Assembly: GCA_934500875.1 (NCBI GenBank)
Contig: CAKSTL010000004.1
Span: 147,514 to 211,513, forward strand
Direction: 5' to 3'
Source of the DNA: an uncultured Clostridia bacterium
GTDB lineage: Bacteria; Bacillota; Clostridia; UMGS1810
Length of the DNA: 64,000 nt
Part shown: piece after piece, positions 16,359 through 26,041 of the stretch
Numbering within the stretch: the stretch's first letter is position 1
How the letters are laid out: each line of letters starts with the position of its first letter
The notes under the pieces: model-generated
Database searches by the model: none
Seen by the model: the letters and a program-made list of their open reading frames with translations, nothing else
Told to the model about the DNA's origin: nothing
Position numbers and translations under genes: made by a program

Positions 16359-19300
16359 TTATTTTATTTTTACGTTATCTTTTCCGAAATTTTTCTGTGC
16401 ATCCTTTAAAAATGCGCTGCAAATATTGACCTTCTGACCGTTTTTTAAGCTGTAGACCGTGTTTTTTTCCTCTGCAAACACTTTAAGATTGCTTGTCCCG
16501 GGGTATTTTTGCGCAATGTGCGATACCTTTGCAAGCTCGCTTTCGGTTTTCACTCTTATATAAACGGTGTTTTCGGTTTTAAAAGCATAATTCTCCGCAT
16601 CCGCAGCGTTTTTGATTATAAGATTCAGACTGTCGTTCGAGTCAAACGAAGCTTCGGCTTCAATAATCACGGTTTTGCCGGGAATCAATATATCCGAAAA
16701 CCTTTCGTACACATTCGGAAACGCAACCGTCTCGCACACAGAAACAAAATCCTCCGCACTGACAATTGCCATAATCTGCCCCTTTGATGTTTTCTTTTTT
16801 ACGACTTTTGAAATCATAACGCCGATTTTTACCATCTGTCCGTCGCCGAAACGCTCCTGCGTAATCTTGGAAATCGGCACACACCCTGCCGACGGAAATT
16901 TTGTGCGGTATTTATCAAGCGGATGACCCGAAAAATAGATGCCCGTAAGCTCTTTTTCAAACGACAATTTATCCGACAGCGAAAAATCTTTTTCATAAGG
17001 AAAATTATCTTCGCACAGCTTATCCTCCGAAACGGAATCAAACATATTAAACTGCCCTATCGGCGCATTTCTTCCTTTTTTTACAACATTTTCGACAACC
17101 GATGCACAATTTATGATAAGCTGGCGCCTGTTGGGATTTATGCTGTCAAACGCACCGCATTTTATAAGGTTTTCAACCGTTTTTGTGTTAAGTTTTTCAC
17201 GCATAGCGCCGCAGAACGACGTAAACGATTCAAAATCTTTTGTGCGCACTCTTTCGACCTCCTCGGCAAACAAGCTTCCGACGTTTTTGACGGATGACAG
17301 TCCGAAGCGCACAGTGTTGCCGTCTACGGTAAAATCCGCACAGCTTTTGTTTATATCGGGAGGAAGAATTTTAATTCCGTATCTTTTATAATCTTCAATA
17401 TATTCCGCCTGTTTTGAAGCGTAGCTGTTTTTCAAAAGCGACGCAAGATATATTGCACGGTAGTAATATTTAAGATACGCCGTCTGATAAACTATTTTTG
17501 CATATGCCGCAGCGTGGGATTTGTTAAACGCATATTTTGAAAACTCGGAAAGCTGAGCAAAAATTTCTTCCGAAAGCTCTTTTGAAATTCCGTTTGCAAG
17601 CGTGCCTTTGATAACCACATTTCCGTTATCATCCTTAAGCCCGTACATAAAAACCTTTTTTTCCGCCTCAAGAGCAGCGTGGTTTTTCTTAGCCATTGCA
17701 CGGCGCACAAGGTCGGCTCTGCCGAGAGAATATCCTGCAAGCGCACGGAAAATCTGCATAGCCTGCTCCTGATACACAATCGAGCCGTAGGTCGGCTTTA
17801 ATATATCCTCAAGAAGCGGATGCTTGTAGGTTATTTTTCCACCGTTTCGGTTTTTTATATACAGCGGAATCTGAATTTTTGCGGTTGCCGGGCGGTAAAG
17901 AGAAAGCCCTGCAATAATATCTTCAAAATTTTTTGGCTTAAGCTCTTTTAAAAACGCCGTCATTCCCTGGCTTTCAACCTGAAAAACGCCCGTTGTATCG
18001 CCGTTTGAGAGCATATTGTAAATATTTTCGTCCTCGTAATTTATCTTTTCAACCGTAAAATTTTTATCATAATTTTTGCGTATAAGCTCAACTGCGTCGC
18101 TGATAATTGTAAGGTTTCTCAAGCCGAGAAAATCCATTTTTACAACGCCTATTTTTTCAAGCACCTTCATATGATACTGCGACATATACGCAATATCGCC
18201 GTCCATAAGCGGAACGCAGTTGTAGAGCTTTTTATCGGTGACAATAAGCCCTGCTGCGTGGCGTGAAACGTTTTTGGGAAGACCTTCAATCTGCTTTGCC
18301 GTATCAATAAGGCGCTTTGCACGGTTATCGGTTTCATAAAGCTTTTTAAGCTCGCCGCTCTCCGAGAGCGCAGTATCGATGGTCATACCAATGGTGTGCG
18401 GAATGAGTTTTGCAATTTTATCCACAAACGGAATGGGCAAATCCAAAACCCTGCCCACATCACGAATTGCGCCTCTTGCCAGCATTGTGTCAAATGCGGC
18501 AATCTGGGCAACATAATCCTTTCCGTATTTTTTAACCATATATTCTATAACTTCGTCACGTCTGACATAGCAAAAATCTATGTCAATATCGGGCATACTT
18601 ACCCTTTCGGGATTTAAAAATCTTTCAAACAAAAGACCGTATTTTATGGGGTCGATATCGGTGATTTTGAGAAGATACGAAACAATGCTTCCGGCAGCCG
18701 AGCCTCTGCCCGGGCCCACCGAAATGCCGCTTTTTTTAGCGTAATCGACATAATCTCTGACAATAAGAAAATAATCGGCAAATCCCATTGAAATTATGGT
18801 GTCAAGCTCCTTTTCAAGACGCTGTTTTATTTCGTCCGTAATGTTTTCGTATCTTTCGGGAAGGGCATTTTCGCAAAGTGTGCGAAGATACCTATCCGAA
18901 CTCATATTTCCGGGAAGCTTTAATTTCGGGAGATAAATTTTGTCAAAATCTATATTGACATTGCACTTTTGCGCAACCTCATCCGTATTTTTCACCGCCT
19001 CGGGAAAATCAGGAAAAAGGCTCTCCATCTCCTTTTGAGTTTTAAAATAAAACTCGTCGTTTGAAAATCTTAATCTGTCGGTATCGTCAATTTTTTTGCC
19101 CGTCTGTATGCACAAAAGCACGTCGTGGAACGATGCGTCCTTTTTGTTTACATAGTGTACGTCGTTGGTTGCAACAAGCTTTATATTAAGCCTTTTTGAC
19201 AAATCGGCAACCATGGGAATAAGCCTTTTTTCGTCATCAAGACCGTGATTTTGAATTTCAAGATAAAAATCGCCGCCGTAAATTTTTTTGTAATGCAGTG

Positions 19301-19769
19301 CATACCGTTCTGCGGTGCTTACATCTCCTGCAAGAAGGGCTGAATTGATATTTCCGAAAAGGCAGGCGCTCAGAGCAATTATGCCTTCGCTGTACTTTTC
19401 CAGAACCTCAAAATCCACCCTCGGCTTATAATAATATCCTTGCGTAAAGCCGACAGAGCAGATTTTCATAAGATTTATATAACCGGTATTGTTTTTTGCA
19501 AGCAAGACAAGATGCCCGTATTTGTTGTCAATGCCGTAACGCTTGTCTTTTCTTGAATTGGGCGCAGTGTAAACCTCGCATCCGATTATGGGTTTAATGC
19601 CGTTTTCTTTCGCCTTAAGATAAAAATCAACCGCACCGAACATAACGCCGTGGTCGGTAATGGCAACGGCGCTCATATTGTCATCTTTTGCCTTTTTAAT
19701 GACGGAATCGATTTTTGCCGCACCGTCAAGCAGACTATATTGCGTATGAAGATGCAGATGCGTAAACAT
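16359..19769 (-). CDS. dnaE: DNA polymerase III subunit alpha (DnaE)
   Basis: Replicative C-family polymerase. The N-terminal PHP domain begins FTHLHLHTQYSLLDGAAKI. The palm holds GPGRGSAAGSIVSYLL and PDIDIDFC with catalytic Asp residues. The finger region has KKNHAALEAEKKVFMYG and FNKSHAAAYA. OB fold near 980-1060. 1,136 residues with the PHP-palm-fingers order of DnaE rather than PolC (no embedded exonuclease). AAGGACGG precedes the ATG. Last gene of hprK-glk-murB-rapZ-yvcK-whiA-dnaE. Confidence 0.97.
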   Translation of the reverse strand: MFTHLHLHTQYSLLDGAAKIDSVIKKAKDDNMSAVAITDHGVMFGAVDFYLKAKENGIKPIIGCEVYTAPNSRKDKRYGIDNKYGHLVLLAKNNTGYINLMKICSVGFTQGYYYKPRVDFEVLEKYSEGIIALSACLFGNINSALLAGDVSTAERYALHYKKIYGGDFYLEIQNHGLDDEKRLIPMVADLSKRLNIKLVATNDVHYVNKKDASFHDVLLCIQTGKKIDDTDRLRFSNDEFYFKTQKEMESLFPDFPEAVKNTDEVAQKCNVNIDFDKIYLPKLKLPGNMSSDRYLRTLCENALPERYENITDEIKQRLEKELDTIISMGFADYFLIVRDYVDYAKKSGISVGPGRGSAAGSIVSYLLKITDIDPIKYGLLFERFLNPERVSMPDIDIDFCYVRRDEVIEYMVKKYGKDYVAQIAAFDTMLARGAIRDVGRVLDLPIPFVDKIAKLIPHTIGMTIDTALSESGELKKLYETDNRAKRLIDTAKQIEGLPKNVSRHAAGLIVTDKKLYNCVPLMDGDIAYMSQYHMKVLEKIGVVKMDFLGLRNLTIISDAVELIRKNYDKNFTVEKINYEDENIYNMLSNGDTTGVFQVESQGMTAFLKELKPKNFEDIIAGLSLYRPATAKIQIPLYIKNRNGGKITYKHPLLEDILKPTYGSIVYQEQAMQIFRALAGYSLGRADLVRRAMAKKNHAALEAEKKVFMYGLKDDNGNVVIKGTLANGISKELSEEIFAQLSEFSKYAFNKSHAAAYAKIVYQTAYLKYYYRAIYLASLLKNSYASKQAEYIEDYKRYGIKILPPDINKSCADFTVDGNTVRFGLSSVKNVGSLFAEEVERVRTKDFESFTSFCGAMREKLNTKTVENLIKCGAFDSINPNRRQLIINCASVVENVVKKGRNAPIGQFNMFDSVSEDKLCEDNFPYEKDFSLSDKLSFEKELTGIYFSGHPLDKYRTKFPSAGCVPISKITQERFGDGQMVKIGVMISKVVKKKTSKGQIMAIVSAEDFVSVCETVAFPNVYERFSDILIPGKTVIIEAEASFDSNDSLNLIIKNAADAENYAFKTENTVYIRVKTESELAKVSHIAQKYPGTSNLKVFAEEKNTVYSLKNGQKVNICSAFLKDAQKNFGKDNVKIK

Positions 19770-19772
19770 TTT

Positions 19773-20714
19773 TTAACCGTCCTTTTCCGATTTAAGTTTT
19801 TCTGCAAGAGAACAAAGCTTTTTCAAACGGTGGTTTACGCCCGAACGTGTAAGATTGGGCGTAACAAGTTTTCCGAGTTCGCTTAAGCTTAACTCGGCAT
19901 TTTCAAGCCGCAGAGTGGCAATTTCTTTAAGTGCGGGCGACAGAGAATCGAGTGCACCGCTCTTTTTCAAAAATTCTATACATTCCGTTTGCTTAAACGC
20001 TGCGTCAATGGTTTTGTCCATATTCGCACTCTCGCAGTTTACAATGCGGTTTACATTGTTGCGCATATCCTTTAAAATGCGTATATTATGAAAATCCATA
20101 AGCCGCTTGACGCTGCCGCAAATTCCGAGGATATCAGCTATATCGTCGCCCTGTTTAAAATACAGAACGTAGTTTGACTTTCTTACAATTCTTTTTGCTT
20201 TTAAGTTTTCTTTTCTTAAAATCCTGAAAAAATCTTCACTCAGAACGCAGTGCGGCGTAACAAATTCAAGATGATACCTTTTTTCCGGGTCTATAACCGT
20301 TCCGCACATCAAAAAAGCGCCTTTTATAAACGCCTTTCGGCAGCAGCTCTTTTGAACAAGCCTTTCATCCGCATGAAAATTTATAAGCTCGCTCACATTG
20401 TTTTCGGCAAGCATCAGCGGGCGCAGAACCTTCATAATTTCTGCCTCGGAAAAAATGCCCGCCTCAAAAAAAATGCCCTTGCTTTTTTTTATTTCGCAAA
20501 TTCTCACCTTTGCGTCAAAAAGCTTCTGCGCACTGTGAGATATTATTTTTGCAAGCTCTTCGCTGTCACAAAAAATGCTTAATGCCCATTCGCCGTCTTT
20601 TTTTAAAATTCTTCCGCCGAAGGCGAGCAAAGCAAGAAAAAATGACTTTTGACAGCACGGTTTTGTTATTTTTGCGCAAAGCGCTTCTTTTTTCACCTCA
20701 GCGGAAAACGACAT
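19773..20714 (-). CDS. whiA: Sporulation/cell-division transcription factor WhiA
   Basis: WhiA combines an N-terminal degenerate LAGLIDADG homing-endonuclease fold with a C-terminal helix-turn-helix. In Streptomyces it activates sporulation genes; in Bacillus it affects division and chromosome segregation. Opening MSFSAEVKKEALC, mid-region GAFLMCGTVIDPEKRYHLEF, and C-terminal LSELGKLVTPNLTRSGVNHR (HTH) are characteristic. The start is 20714, with GGAGTGATAAA upstream, giving 313 residues; the longer frame start is inside yvcK. Confidence 0.95.
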   Translation of the reverse strand: MSFSAEVKKEALCAKITKPCCQKSFFLALLAFGGRILKKDGEWALSIFCDSEELAKIISHSAQKLFDAKVRICEIKKSKGIFFEAGIFSEAEIMKVLRPLMLAENNVSELINFHADERLVQKSCCRKAFIKGAFLMCGTVIDPEKRYHLEFVTPHCVLSEDFFRILRKENLKAKRIVRKSNYVLYFKQGDDIADILGICGSVKRLMDFHNIRILKDMRNNVNRIVNCESANMDKTIDAAFKQTECIEFLKKSGALDSLSPALKEIATLRLENAELSLSELGKLVTPNLTRSGVNHRLKKLCSLAEKLKSEKDG

Positions 20715-20733
20715 TTTATCACTCCGTAAAAAA

Positions 20734-21756
20734 TTATAAATCATCAGCGCTTTTGCCGTTTTCAATAAGATAAAACAGGCACACAAGCGCATCTGCCAGA
20801 ACATTGTAGTTGTGTCGCACAACGTCATTGGCAACATTTAAAAAGTTTTTCTTAATCAGTTTTATATTGTTTTTGTAAAATTTATAATCGTCATTCACAA
20901 CCTGAAACGAATGTGTCAGACGGTATTTTGCATAAAGAAAATCATTGAGCGGCTCGCTGTTGACAAAGCAATAATCTATAAACTCGCTTTTTGTGTGCTT
21001 ATATATAGCCTCAATATGGTCAAAAGCCGTAAAATTATCAGTTTCGCCGGGCTGAGTCATAATGTTGCATATATAAATTACCTTTGCGTCGCTCTTTTTT
21101 ACAGCCTCTGCAACCCCCTCCACCAAAAGATTGGGAATTACACTTGTATAAAGGCTGCCGGGTCCCAAAATTATATAATCGGCATTGTATATGCTCTGTA
21201 TACACTCACAGAGTGGTTTTACCTTTGCAGGCGCCAAAAACAGTTCTTCTATCTTTGCGCCGTTATGTATTGCCGTGGAGGGAATGGACGATTCACCCAA
21301 AACGACGCTGCCGTCCGAAAGACGTGCGCCGAGATTTATATTTTCTTCCGACACCGGCAACACCCTGCCCTTTACCGCAAGGACATCCGAAAATTTATTA
21401 ACCGCCTTTTCAAAACTGCCGTCCGAAATTCCGCACATTGCAGCCAAAAAAAGATTTCCGAAACTTTGTCCTTTAAGCCTGCCCGACTCAAAACGGTAGT
21501 TCAAAAGCCTTTCCATTATGGGCTCGGTATTTGCCAGCGCCATAATGCAGTTTCGCACATCTCCCGGCGGAAGCATATTAAGGTCCTCTCTTATCATACC
21601 CGAGCCGCCGCCGTCATCAGCAACCGTTATGATTGCCGTAAGATTTTCAAAATATTTTTTTATACCGCGAAGCATTGTAGAAATGCCCGTACCGCCGCCT
21701 ATTGCAACCACATTTTTGCCTGCGGCGTTTTTTATTATTTTATCGGTTATTTCCAT
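20734..21756 (-). CDS. yvcK: Gluconeogenesis/morphogenesis factor YvcK
   Basis: CofD-like, nucleotide-sugar-binding protein needed for growth on gluconeogenic carbon and for correct cell shape. VVAIGGGTGISTMLRGIK and TVADDGGGSG are the family's nucleotide-binding signatures; DVRNCIMALAN and GPGSLYTSVIPN follow. 340 residues. GAGGTTAAGC precedes the ATG. Lies between rapZ and whiA, as in Bacillus yvcJ-yvcK-yvcL. Confidence 0.95.
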   Translation of the reverse strand: MEITDKIIKNAAGKNVVAIGGGTGISTMLRGIKKYFENLTAIITVADDGGGSGMIREDLNMLPPGDVRNCIMALANTEPIMERLLNYRFESGRLKGQSFGNLFLAAMCGISDGSFEKAVNKFSDVLAVKGRVLPVSEENINLGARLSDGSVVLGESSIPSTAIHNGAKIEELFLAPAKVKPLCECIQSIYNADYIILGPGSLYTSVIPNLLVEGVAEAVKKSDAKVIYICNIMTQPGETDNFTAFDHIEAIYKHTKSEFIDYCFVNSEPLNDFLYAKYRLTHSFQVVNDDYKFYKNNIKLIKKNFLNVANDVVRHNYNVLADALVCLFYLIENGKSADDL

Positions 21757-21777
21757 TGCTTAACCTCACATAACAAA

Positions 21778-22638
21778 TTATTTTCCCTTTGAAATATCTC
21801 TGTGGGTGATTTTTGCCTTATATCCAAGATTTACAACAGTTTTGTAAACGTGCGACGCAAGCGTTACCGAGCGGTGTTTGCCGCCGGTGCAGCCGATTGC
21901 AATGACAAGATTGGTCTTTCCTTCTTCAATAAAAAGCGGAAGCAGAAATGTTATCATATCGTCAAGCTTTTTTGCAAATTCGGTTGTTTGCGGAAATGAA
22001 TTTACATAATCTCTGATATCCTTATCAAGCCCGGTTTTATCTCTCAGTTCGGGAATATAGTAAGGATTCGGCAGAAAACGCACGTCAAAAACAAGGTCGG
22101 CGTCGTTTGGAATGCCGTATTTAAAGCCGAACGACAAAACATTTACCGAAAGCGTGCTTTCTCTTTTTTCACCGCTGAAAAGCTCGGTAAGGTTTTCTTT
22201 CAGCTCTCTTGTAAGAAGGTGCGACGTATCCACAACGTAAGTTGCCCTGTCTTTTAAATGCGCCAGAATTTCCCTTTCTTTTTCAATTCCCTCAATTATT
22301 CTTCCGCCGTCCGAAAGAGGATGAAGGCGCCTTGTTTCCTTATATCGTTTTACAATCGTTTCGTCATCTGCGTCAAGAAAAAGAATTTCAACCTTGTTTC
22401 CGTGCCGTTCAAAAATTTCAACCTCGTTCAAAATATCGTCCGAATTACGCTGGTTTCTCGCATCAATAACAAACGCAACCTTATCGAATTTTCCGTCGGA
22501 CTGATAGCATATTTCGGCAAATTTTGACAAAAGCTCGCTCGGAAGATTATCAACGCAATAATATCCCATATCCTCCATACAGTTTGCCGCAATACTCTTT
22601 CCTGCGCCCGACATACCCGTTATCAGCACGAATTTCAT
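21778..22638 (-). CDS. rapZ: RNase adapter / nucleotide-binding protein RapZ (YvcJ)
   Basis: P-loop ATP/GTP-binding protein. In enterics RapZ delivers sRNA to RNase E; in Bacillus YvcJ affects competence. Walker A GMSGAGKS near residue 8, DNLP, FLDADDETIVKRY, and the C-terminal GCTGGKHRSV signature are intact. ATG 22638 follows AAAGGGTGG, giving 286 residues. Confidence 0.94.
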   Translation of the reverse strand: MKFVLITGMSGAGKSIAANCMEDMGYYCVDNLPSELLSKFAEICYQSDGKFDKVAFVIDARNQRNSDDILNEVEIFERHGNKVEILFLDADDETIVKRYKETRRLHPLSDGGRIIEGIEKEREILAHLKDRATYVVDTSHLLTRELKENLTELFSGEKRESTLSVNVLSFGFKYGIPNDADLVFDVRFLPNPYYIPELRDKTGLDKDIRDYVNSFPQTTEFAKKLDDMITFLLPLFIEEGKTNLVIAIGCTGGKHRSVTLASHVYKTVVNLGYKAKITHRDISKGK

Positions 22639-22665
22639 ATAAACCACCCTTTACAGATTGTAATT

Positions 22666-23568
22666 TTACCTGTTGTATTTTAAAATTTTAACTTCCTCGC
22701 AAAGCGTAACGCCAAATTTTTGGTACACCGTTTTTTTGACTTCGTCAATGAGGTTTATAACGTCGTCAAAGCTTGCATTGTCATAATTTATAATAAAACC
22801 GCAGTGTTTATCCGACACCATTGCGCCGCCGATTTTTTTGCCCTTAAGATTGCTGTCCTCTATAAGCTTTGCAGCAAAATATCCCTCGGGACGCTTGAAC
22901 GTACTTCCTGCGCTCGGATAAGAAAGAGGCTGTTTTTCACGCCTTCTGCCGTTTAAATCAAGCATTTGCCGTCTGATTTCTTCTTTTTCGCCGGCTTTAA
23001 GTTTTATATACGATTTTAATATTATATCGTCATCCGAAAACACGCTGTGACGATACGAAAACATATGTTCAGCACCGCATTTTTCGCACAGATTAAGATT
23101 TTTGTCAAGATACACCGTTTTTATAACGACATCCTTCATCTCGCCGCCGTAAGCGCCTGCATTCATTTTTACGGCACCGCCGAGCGTTCCGGGTATTCCC
23201 GAGGCAAATTCAAACCCTTCAAGAGAGTGTTTTAAAGCCTCATTTGCGATTTTTGAAAGAAGAGCGCCGCTGTATGCCTCAATGGTATCGCCGTCAGCAA
23301 AAATTTTTGAAAAGTTGCTTCCGAGCTTGATTACAACCCCGAAAAGCCCCTTATCGTCCACCAAAAGATTCGAACCGTTGCCGATTACAAAAACGGGATG
23401 TTCGTATTCTCTTGCGCATTTTATCAACGATATTATTTCATCTGCCGAACGAGGCATAACAAGATAACTTGCCCTGCCGCCGATTTTAAAGGAAGTGTGA
23501 TTTTTCATCAGCTCGTCTTTTAAAACGTTTTTTTCACCCGAAATTTCCTTCAGCCTTTCATAAATCAC
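22666..23568 (-). CDS. murB: UDP-N-acetylenolpyruvoylglucosamine reductase
   Basis: NADPH-dependent flavoenzyme that makes UDP-MurNAc for peptidoglycan. FAD site IGNGSNLLVDDKG, ASGIPGTLGGAVKMNAGAYG, catalytic-Ser region PSAGSTFKRP, and AAKLIEDSNLKG place it in the type II (Gram-positive) form. 300 residues. GTG start with GAGGTGATTTT upstream. Confidence 0.96.
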   Translation of the reverse strand: MIYERLKEISGEKNVLKDELMKNHTSFKIGGRASYLVMPRSADEIISLIKCAREYEHPVFVIGNGSNLLVDDKGLFGVVIKLGSNFSKIFADGDTIEAYSGALLSKIANEALKHSLEGFEFASGIPGTLGGAVKMNAGAYGGEMKDVVIKTVYLDKNLNLCEKCGAEHMFSYRHSVFSDDDIILKSYIKLKAGEKEEIRRQMLDLNGRRREKQPLSYPSAGSTFKRPEGYFAAKLIEDSNLKGKKIGGAMVSDKHCGFIINYDNASFDDVINLIDEVKKTVYQKFGVTLCEEVKILKYNR

Positions 23569-23589
23569 AAAATCACCTCTTAAAAAATG

Positions 23590-24528
23590 TTATTTTCCCA
23601 AAAAAGCAGCGCCTATAATTCCTGCGTCGTTGCCAAGCTTTGCAATTGAAATTTTTGTACTGAGAATCCCGCCGTATGAATTTTTTTCAACGTATTCTCT
23701 TACAGGCTTCAAAAGAGCGTCGCCGGCATTGCTTACACCGCCGCCTATTACTATTGCGTGGGGCTGGAAGGTGTTTATAATGTTTACAATTCCTTCCGCA
23801 ACGCTTACAACGTAGCTGTCAATAACTTCTTTTGCCGTTTTATCGCCCATCTCCAGTGCGGCAAACGGTATTCTTCCGGTTGCCTTGCCGCCGTTTTCCG
23901 TCACAAGCTTTGCAAGGTATGAATCGGGGTTATTCTTTGCGGCTCTCTCGGTATCTCTTATAAGAGCCGTCGCAGACGCATATGCCTCCCAGCAGCCGTT
24001 TCGTCCGCAGGTGCATCTTTCACCGCCGACTCTTATAACGGTGTGTCCGAGTTCGCCCGCAATTCCGTTGGTGCCTGTAAAAATCTTTTTGTTTATTATA
24101 ATTCCGCCGCCGACGCCCGTACCGAGCGTGATGGCAACAATATCGGTAATATTTTCGTCGCCGAGCGCAAAAAATTCGCCCAGAGCCGCACAGTTTGCGT
24201 CGTTGCCCACAAAAATGGGAACGTCAAAGTATTTTTTAAGTTCATCCGCCAAAGGAGCGTTGTGCAAATTAAGATTGTTTGCATACATTACAATTCCCTT
24301 TTTGTCATCAATAGAGCCGGGGCAGCCTATGCCGATTGCCTTAAGGCTTGATATATCCGTATCGGTATCTTTCAGCACCTTTTTTATAAGGTCTGCCATA
24401 TCCTTTACTATAATTTTATAATCCTCCATTGCCTGAGTGGGACAACTGTCTTTATGAATAATATTTCCCGAATTATCCACAAGACCAACCTTAATTCCCG
24501 TACCGCCCAAATCCACTCCTATATACAT
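23590..24528 (-). CDS. glk: ROK-family glucokinase
   Basis: Phosphorylates glucose with ATP. IGVDLGGTGIKVGLVD (phosphate-binding), VGNDANCAALGE, LGTGVGGGIIINKK and the zinc-binding CTCGRNGCWEAYAS of ROK kinases are present. 312 residues. GGAGG before ATG. Lies between hprK and murB, so it is co-expressed with the catabolite-control kinase. The lack of an N-terminal HTH rules out a ROK repressor. Sugar specificity is inferred. Confidence 0.92.
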   Translation of the reverse strand: MYIGVDLGGTGIKVGLVDNSGNIIHKDSCPTQAMEDYKIIVKDMADLIKKVLKDTDTDISSLKAIGIGCPGSIDDKKGIVMYANNLNLHNAPLADELKKYFDVPIFVGNDANCAALGEFFALGDENITDIVAITLGTGVGGGIIINKKIFTGTNGIAGELGHTVIRVGGERCTCGRNGCWEAYASATALIRDTERAAKNNPDSYLAKLVTENGGKATGRIPFAALEMGDKTAKEVIDSYVVSVAEGIVNIINTFQPHAIVIGGGVSNAGDALLKPVREYVEKNSYGGILSTKISIAKLGNDAGIIGAAFLGK

Positions 24529-24572
24529 TATAAAAATCCTCCTATTGTGAAATTTTAAGTCAAATTAAAAGT

Positions 24573-25502
24573 TTATTTTGTGTTTCCCAAAAGCCTGTCA
24601 TTCAACGCCTGCGCCGCATTGTATCCCATTTTGCGCTGACGGTTGTTCATAGCCGCAACCTCAACTATAACCGCAAGGTTACGTCCCGGTTTTACCGGAA
24701 TTGTCACCGACGGAATATCAATTCCCAAAATGTTTGTATATTCCGTCGTAAGACCCAATCTGTCATACTGCTTGTGCTGCTGCCAGTTTTCAAGATGAAT
24801 AACCATATCTATTTTTTCGGTGTCCTTTACGGCGCCCATACCGAAAATCTGTTTTACGTCAATTATTCCTATGCCCCTGAGCTCAATAAAATGCCTTATA
24901 ATTTCGGGTGCGCTTCCGACCAAAGACTTGTCCGACACCTTCTTAATCTCAACGGCGTCGTCCGCCACAAGACGATGCCCTCTTTTTACAAGCTCGATTG
25001 CGGTTTCGCTCTTTCCCACTCCGCTGTCCGCCAAAAGAAGTATTCCTTCGCCGTAAACTTCAACAAGCACACCGTGTCGTGTTTCTCTCTCTGCAAGCAT
25101 AACATTGAGATATGCAATAAGCGCACTTGTAAAACGTGAGGTTGAAAGGTTTGACGAAAGCATGGGAACGTTGTATTTTTCCGACAGTTTTACAATGCTT
25201 TCGGGAAGCTCTATTCCGTTTGATAGAACAATTGCAGGAATTTTCAAAGAAAACATTTTTTCAAATACACTTTTTTTCTGCTCATCCGAAATAGTATTGA
25301 TATACGTTGCTTCAACGTGACCTATTATTTGCAGCCGTGTATGCTCAAAATGGTCAAAATATCCCGCAAGCGCAAGTCCGCACCTGTTGACCTCATTGTT
25401 ATATACAAGCACATCACGCATATTTTCTGTTTTGTTAATCTCTTTTAACTTAAACTCATCCGCAATTTCGCCCAGAGTTACATTAAAACCGGTTTTGTGC
25501 AT
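24573..25502 (-). CDS. hprK: HPr kinase/phosphorylase
   Basis: Bifunctional enzyme that phosphorylates and dephosphorylates HPr at Ser46, the sensor of carbon-catabolite control. Walker A ADSGVGKSETAIELVKRGH, DDAVEIKK, ELRGIGIIDVKQIFG (family signature) and a C-terminal phosphorylase region are intact. 309 residues. AGGAGGAATAAT before ATG. First gene of the seven-gene operon down to dnaE; the AT-rich leader (25503-25560) holds several TATAAT-like boxes but no clean promoter. Confidence 0.95.
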   Translation of the reverse strand: MHKTGFNVTLGEIADEFKLKEINKTENMRDVLVYNNEVNRCGLALAGYFDHFEHTRLQIIGHVEATYINTISDEQKKSVFEKMFSLKIPAIVLSNGIELPESIVKLSEKYNVPMLSSNLSTSRFTSALIAYLNVMLAERETRHGVLVEVYGEGILLLADSGVGKSETAIELVKRGHRLVADDAVEIKKVSDKSLVGSAPEIIRHFIELRGIGIIDVKQIFGMGAVKDTEKIDMVIHLENWQQHKQYDRLGLTTEYTNILGIDIPSVTIPVKPGRNLAVIVEVAAMNNRQRKMGYNAAQALNDRLLGNTK

Positions 25503-25594
25503 ATTATTCCTCCTGTAAATATAATCATATACTGTTATTATATATCATATTTTCAAAAAATTAAAGACTTTTTTAAAAAAATTTTAAAAAAACC

Positions 25595-25623
25595 TTGCAA
25601 AATGAATAAATATCTGTTAAAAT
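25595..25623 (+). promoter_or_regulatory. Sigma-A promoter for rpmB
   Basis: TTGCAA (25595-25600) and TAAAAT (25618-25623), spacer 17, about 45 bases before the rpmB ATG. Confidence 0.65.
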
Positions 25624-25668
25624 AGAGTTTGTTTTACTGATGATGTAATTTTTAGGAGGTGTATATAT

Positions 25669-25857
25669 ATGGCAAAATGTGAAGTTTGCGGCAAAGGAAC
25701 TACTTTTGGAATAAAGGTCAGCCACTCGCACAGAAGATCGAACAGAACCTGGAAGGCTAACGTAAGAAAGGTTCGTGCACTTGTTAACGGCACACCTAAG
25801 AGGGTGAATGTATGTTCAAGATGCCTTCGTTCCAACAAGATTGTACGTGCCATCTGA
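25669..25857 (+). CDS. rpmB: 50S ribosomal protein L28
   Basis: Zinc-ribbon form of L28: MAKCEVCGKGTTFG at the N-terminus and NVCSRCLRSNK near the C-terminus supply two CxxC pairs. Between them is the conserved SHSHRRSNRTWKAN. 62 residues. AGGAGGT before ATG. Single gene with its own promoter and terminator, convergent with spoVM exactly as in Bacillus. Confidence 0.97.
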   Translation: MAKCEVCGKGTTFGIKVSHSHRRSNRTWKANVRKVRALVNGTPKRVNVCSRCLRSNKIVRAI

Positions 25858-25891
25858 TTGGGCGCTGCAAAAAGGTATGCAGAATTTAAAT

Positions 25892-25927
25892 GAGGTATTT
25901 GCCTAAGCTTGCAAATACCTCGTTTTT
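25892..25927 (+). terminator. Terminator between rpmB and spoVM
   Basis: 11-bp perfect stem GAGGTATTTGC/GCAAATACCTC (25892-25902 with 25911-25921), 8-base loop, then GTTTTT. A short AT-rich tail on the minus side could let it serve spoVM too. Confidence 0.9.
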
Positions 25928-25953
25928 CTATGTAATTTTTAATTCCTTTGCTT

Positions 25954-26031
25954 TCAATCAATTTTAAAAATGCTCTTTAAAATCTTCTGCCAGAATTTTG
26001 ACGCCTTGACCACCACAACCTTCATTGTCAT
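25954..26031 (-). CDS. spoVM: SpoVM-like sporulation micro-protein
   Basis: A 25-codon gene (23 from the inner ATG at 26025, product MKVVVVKASKFWQKILKSIF plus three residues). SpoVM is a 26-residue amphipathic helix that marks the curved outer forespore membrane and anchors the spore coat basement layer via SpoIVA. The sequence follows the SpoVM pattern: MK, four mostly hydrophobic residues, K, then xKF, an amphipathic helix and basic/hydrophobic end. The position (tail-to-tail with rpmB) is the same as in B. subtilis. AAAGGG lies 6 bases before ATG 26031. The helix-breaking Pro9 of Bacillus is Ser here. Family membership is inferred from pattern plus synteny. Confidence 0.75.
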   Translation of the reverse strand: MTMKVVVVKASKFWQKILKSIFKID

Positions 26032-26041
26032 CACCATCCCT

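Noticed and set aside
20911..21792. 293-codon plus-strand ORF antisense to yvcK
   Set aside because: Long only because the sense codons avoid antisense stops; yvcK is intact and conserved, and no initiation signals are seen.
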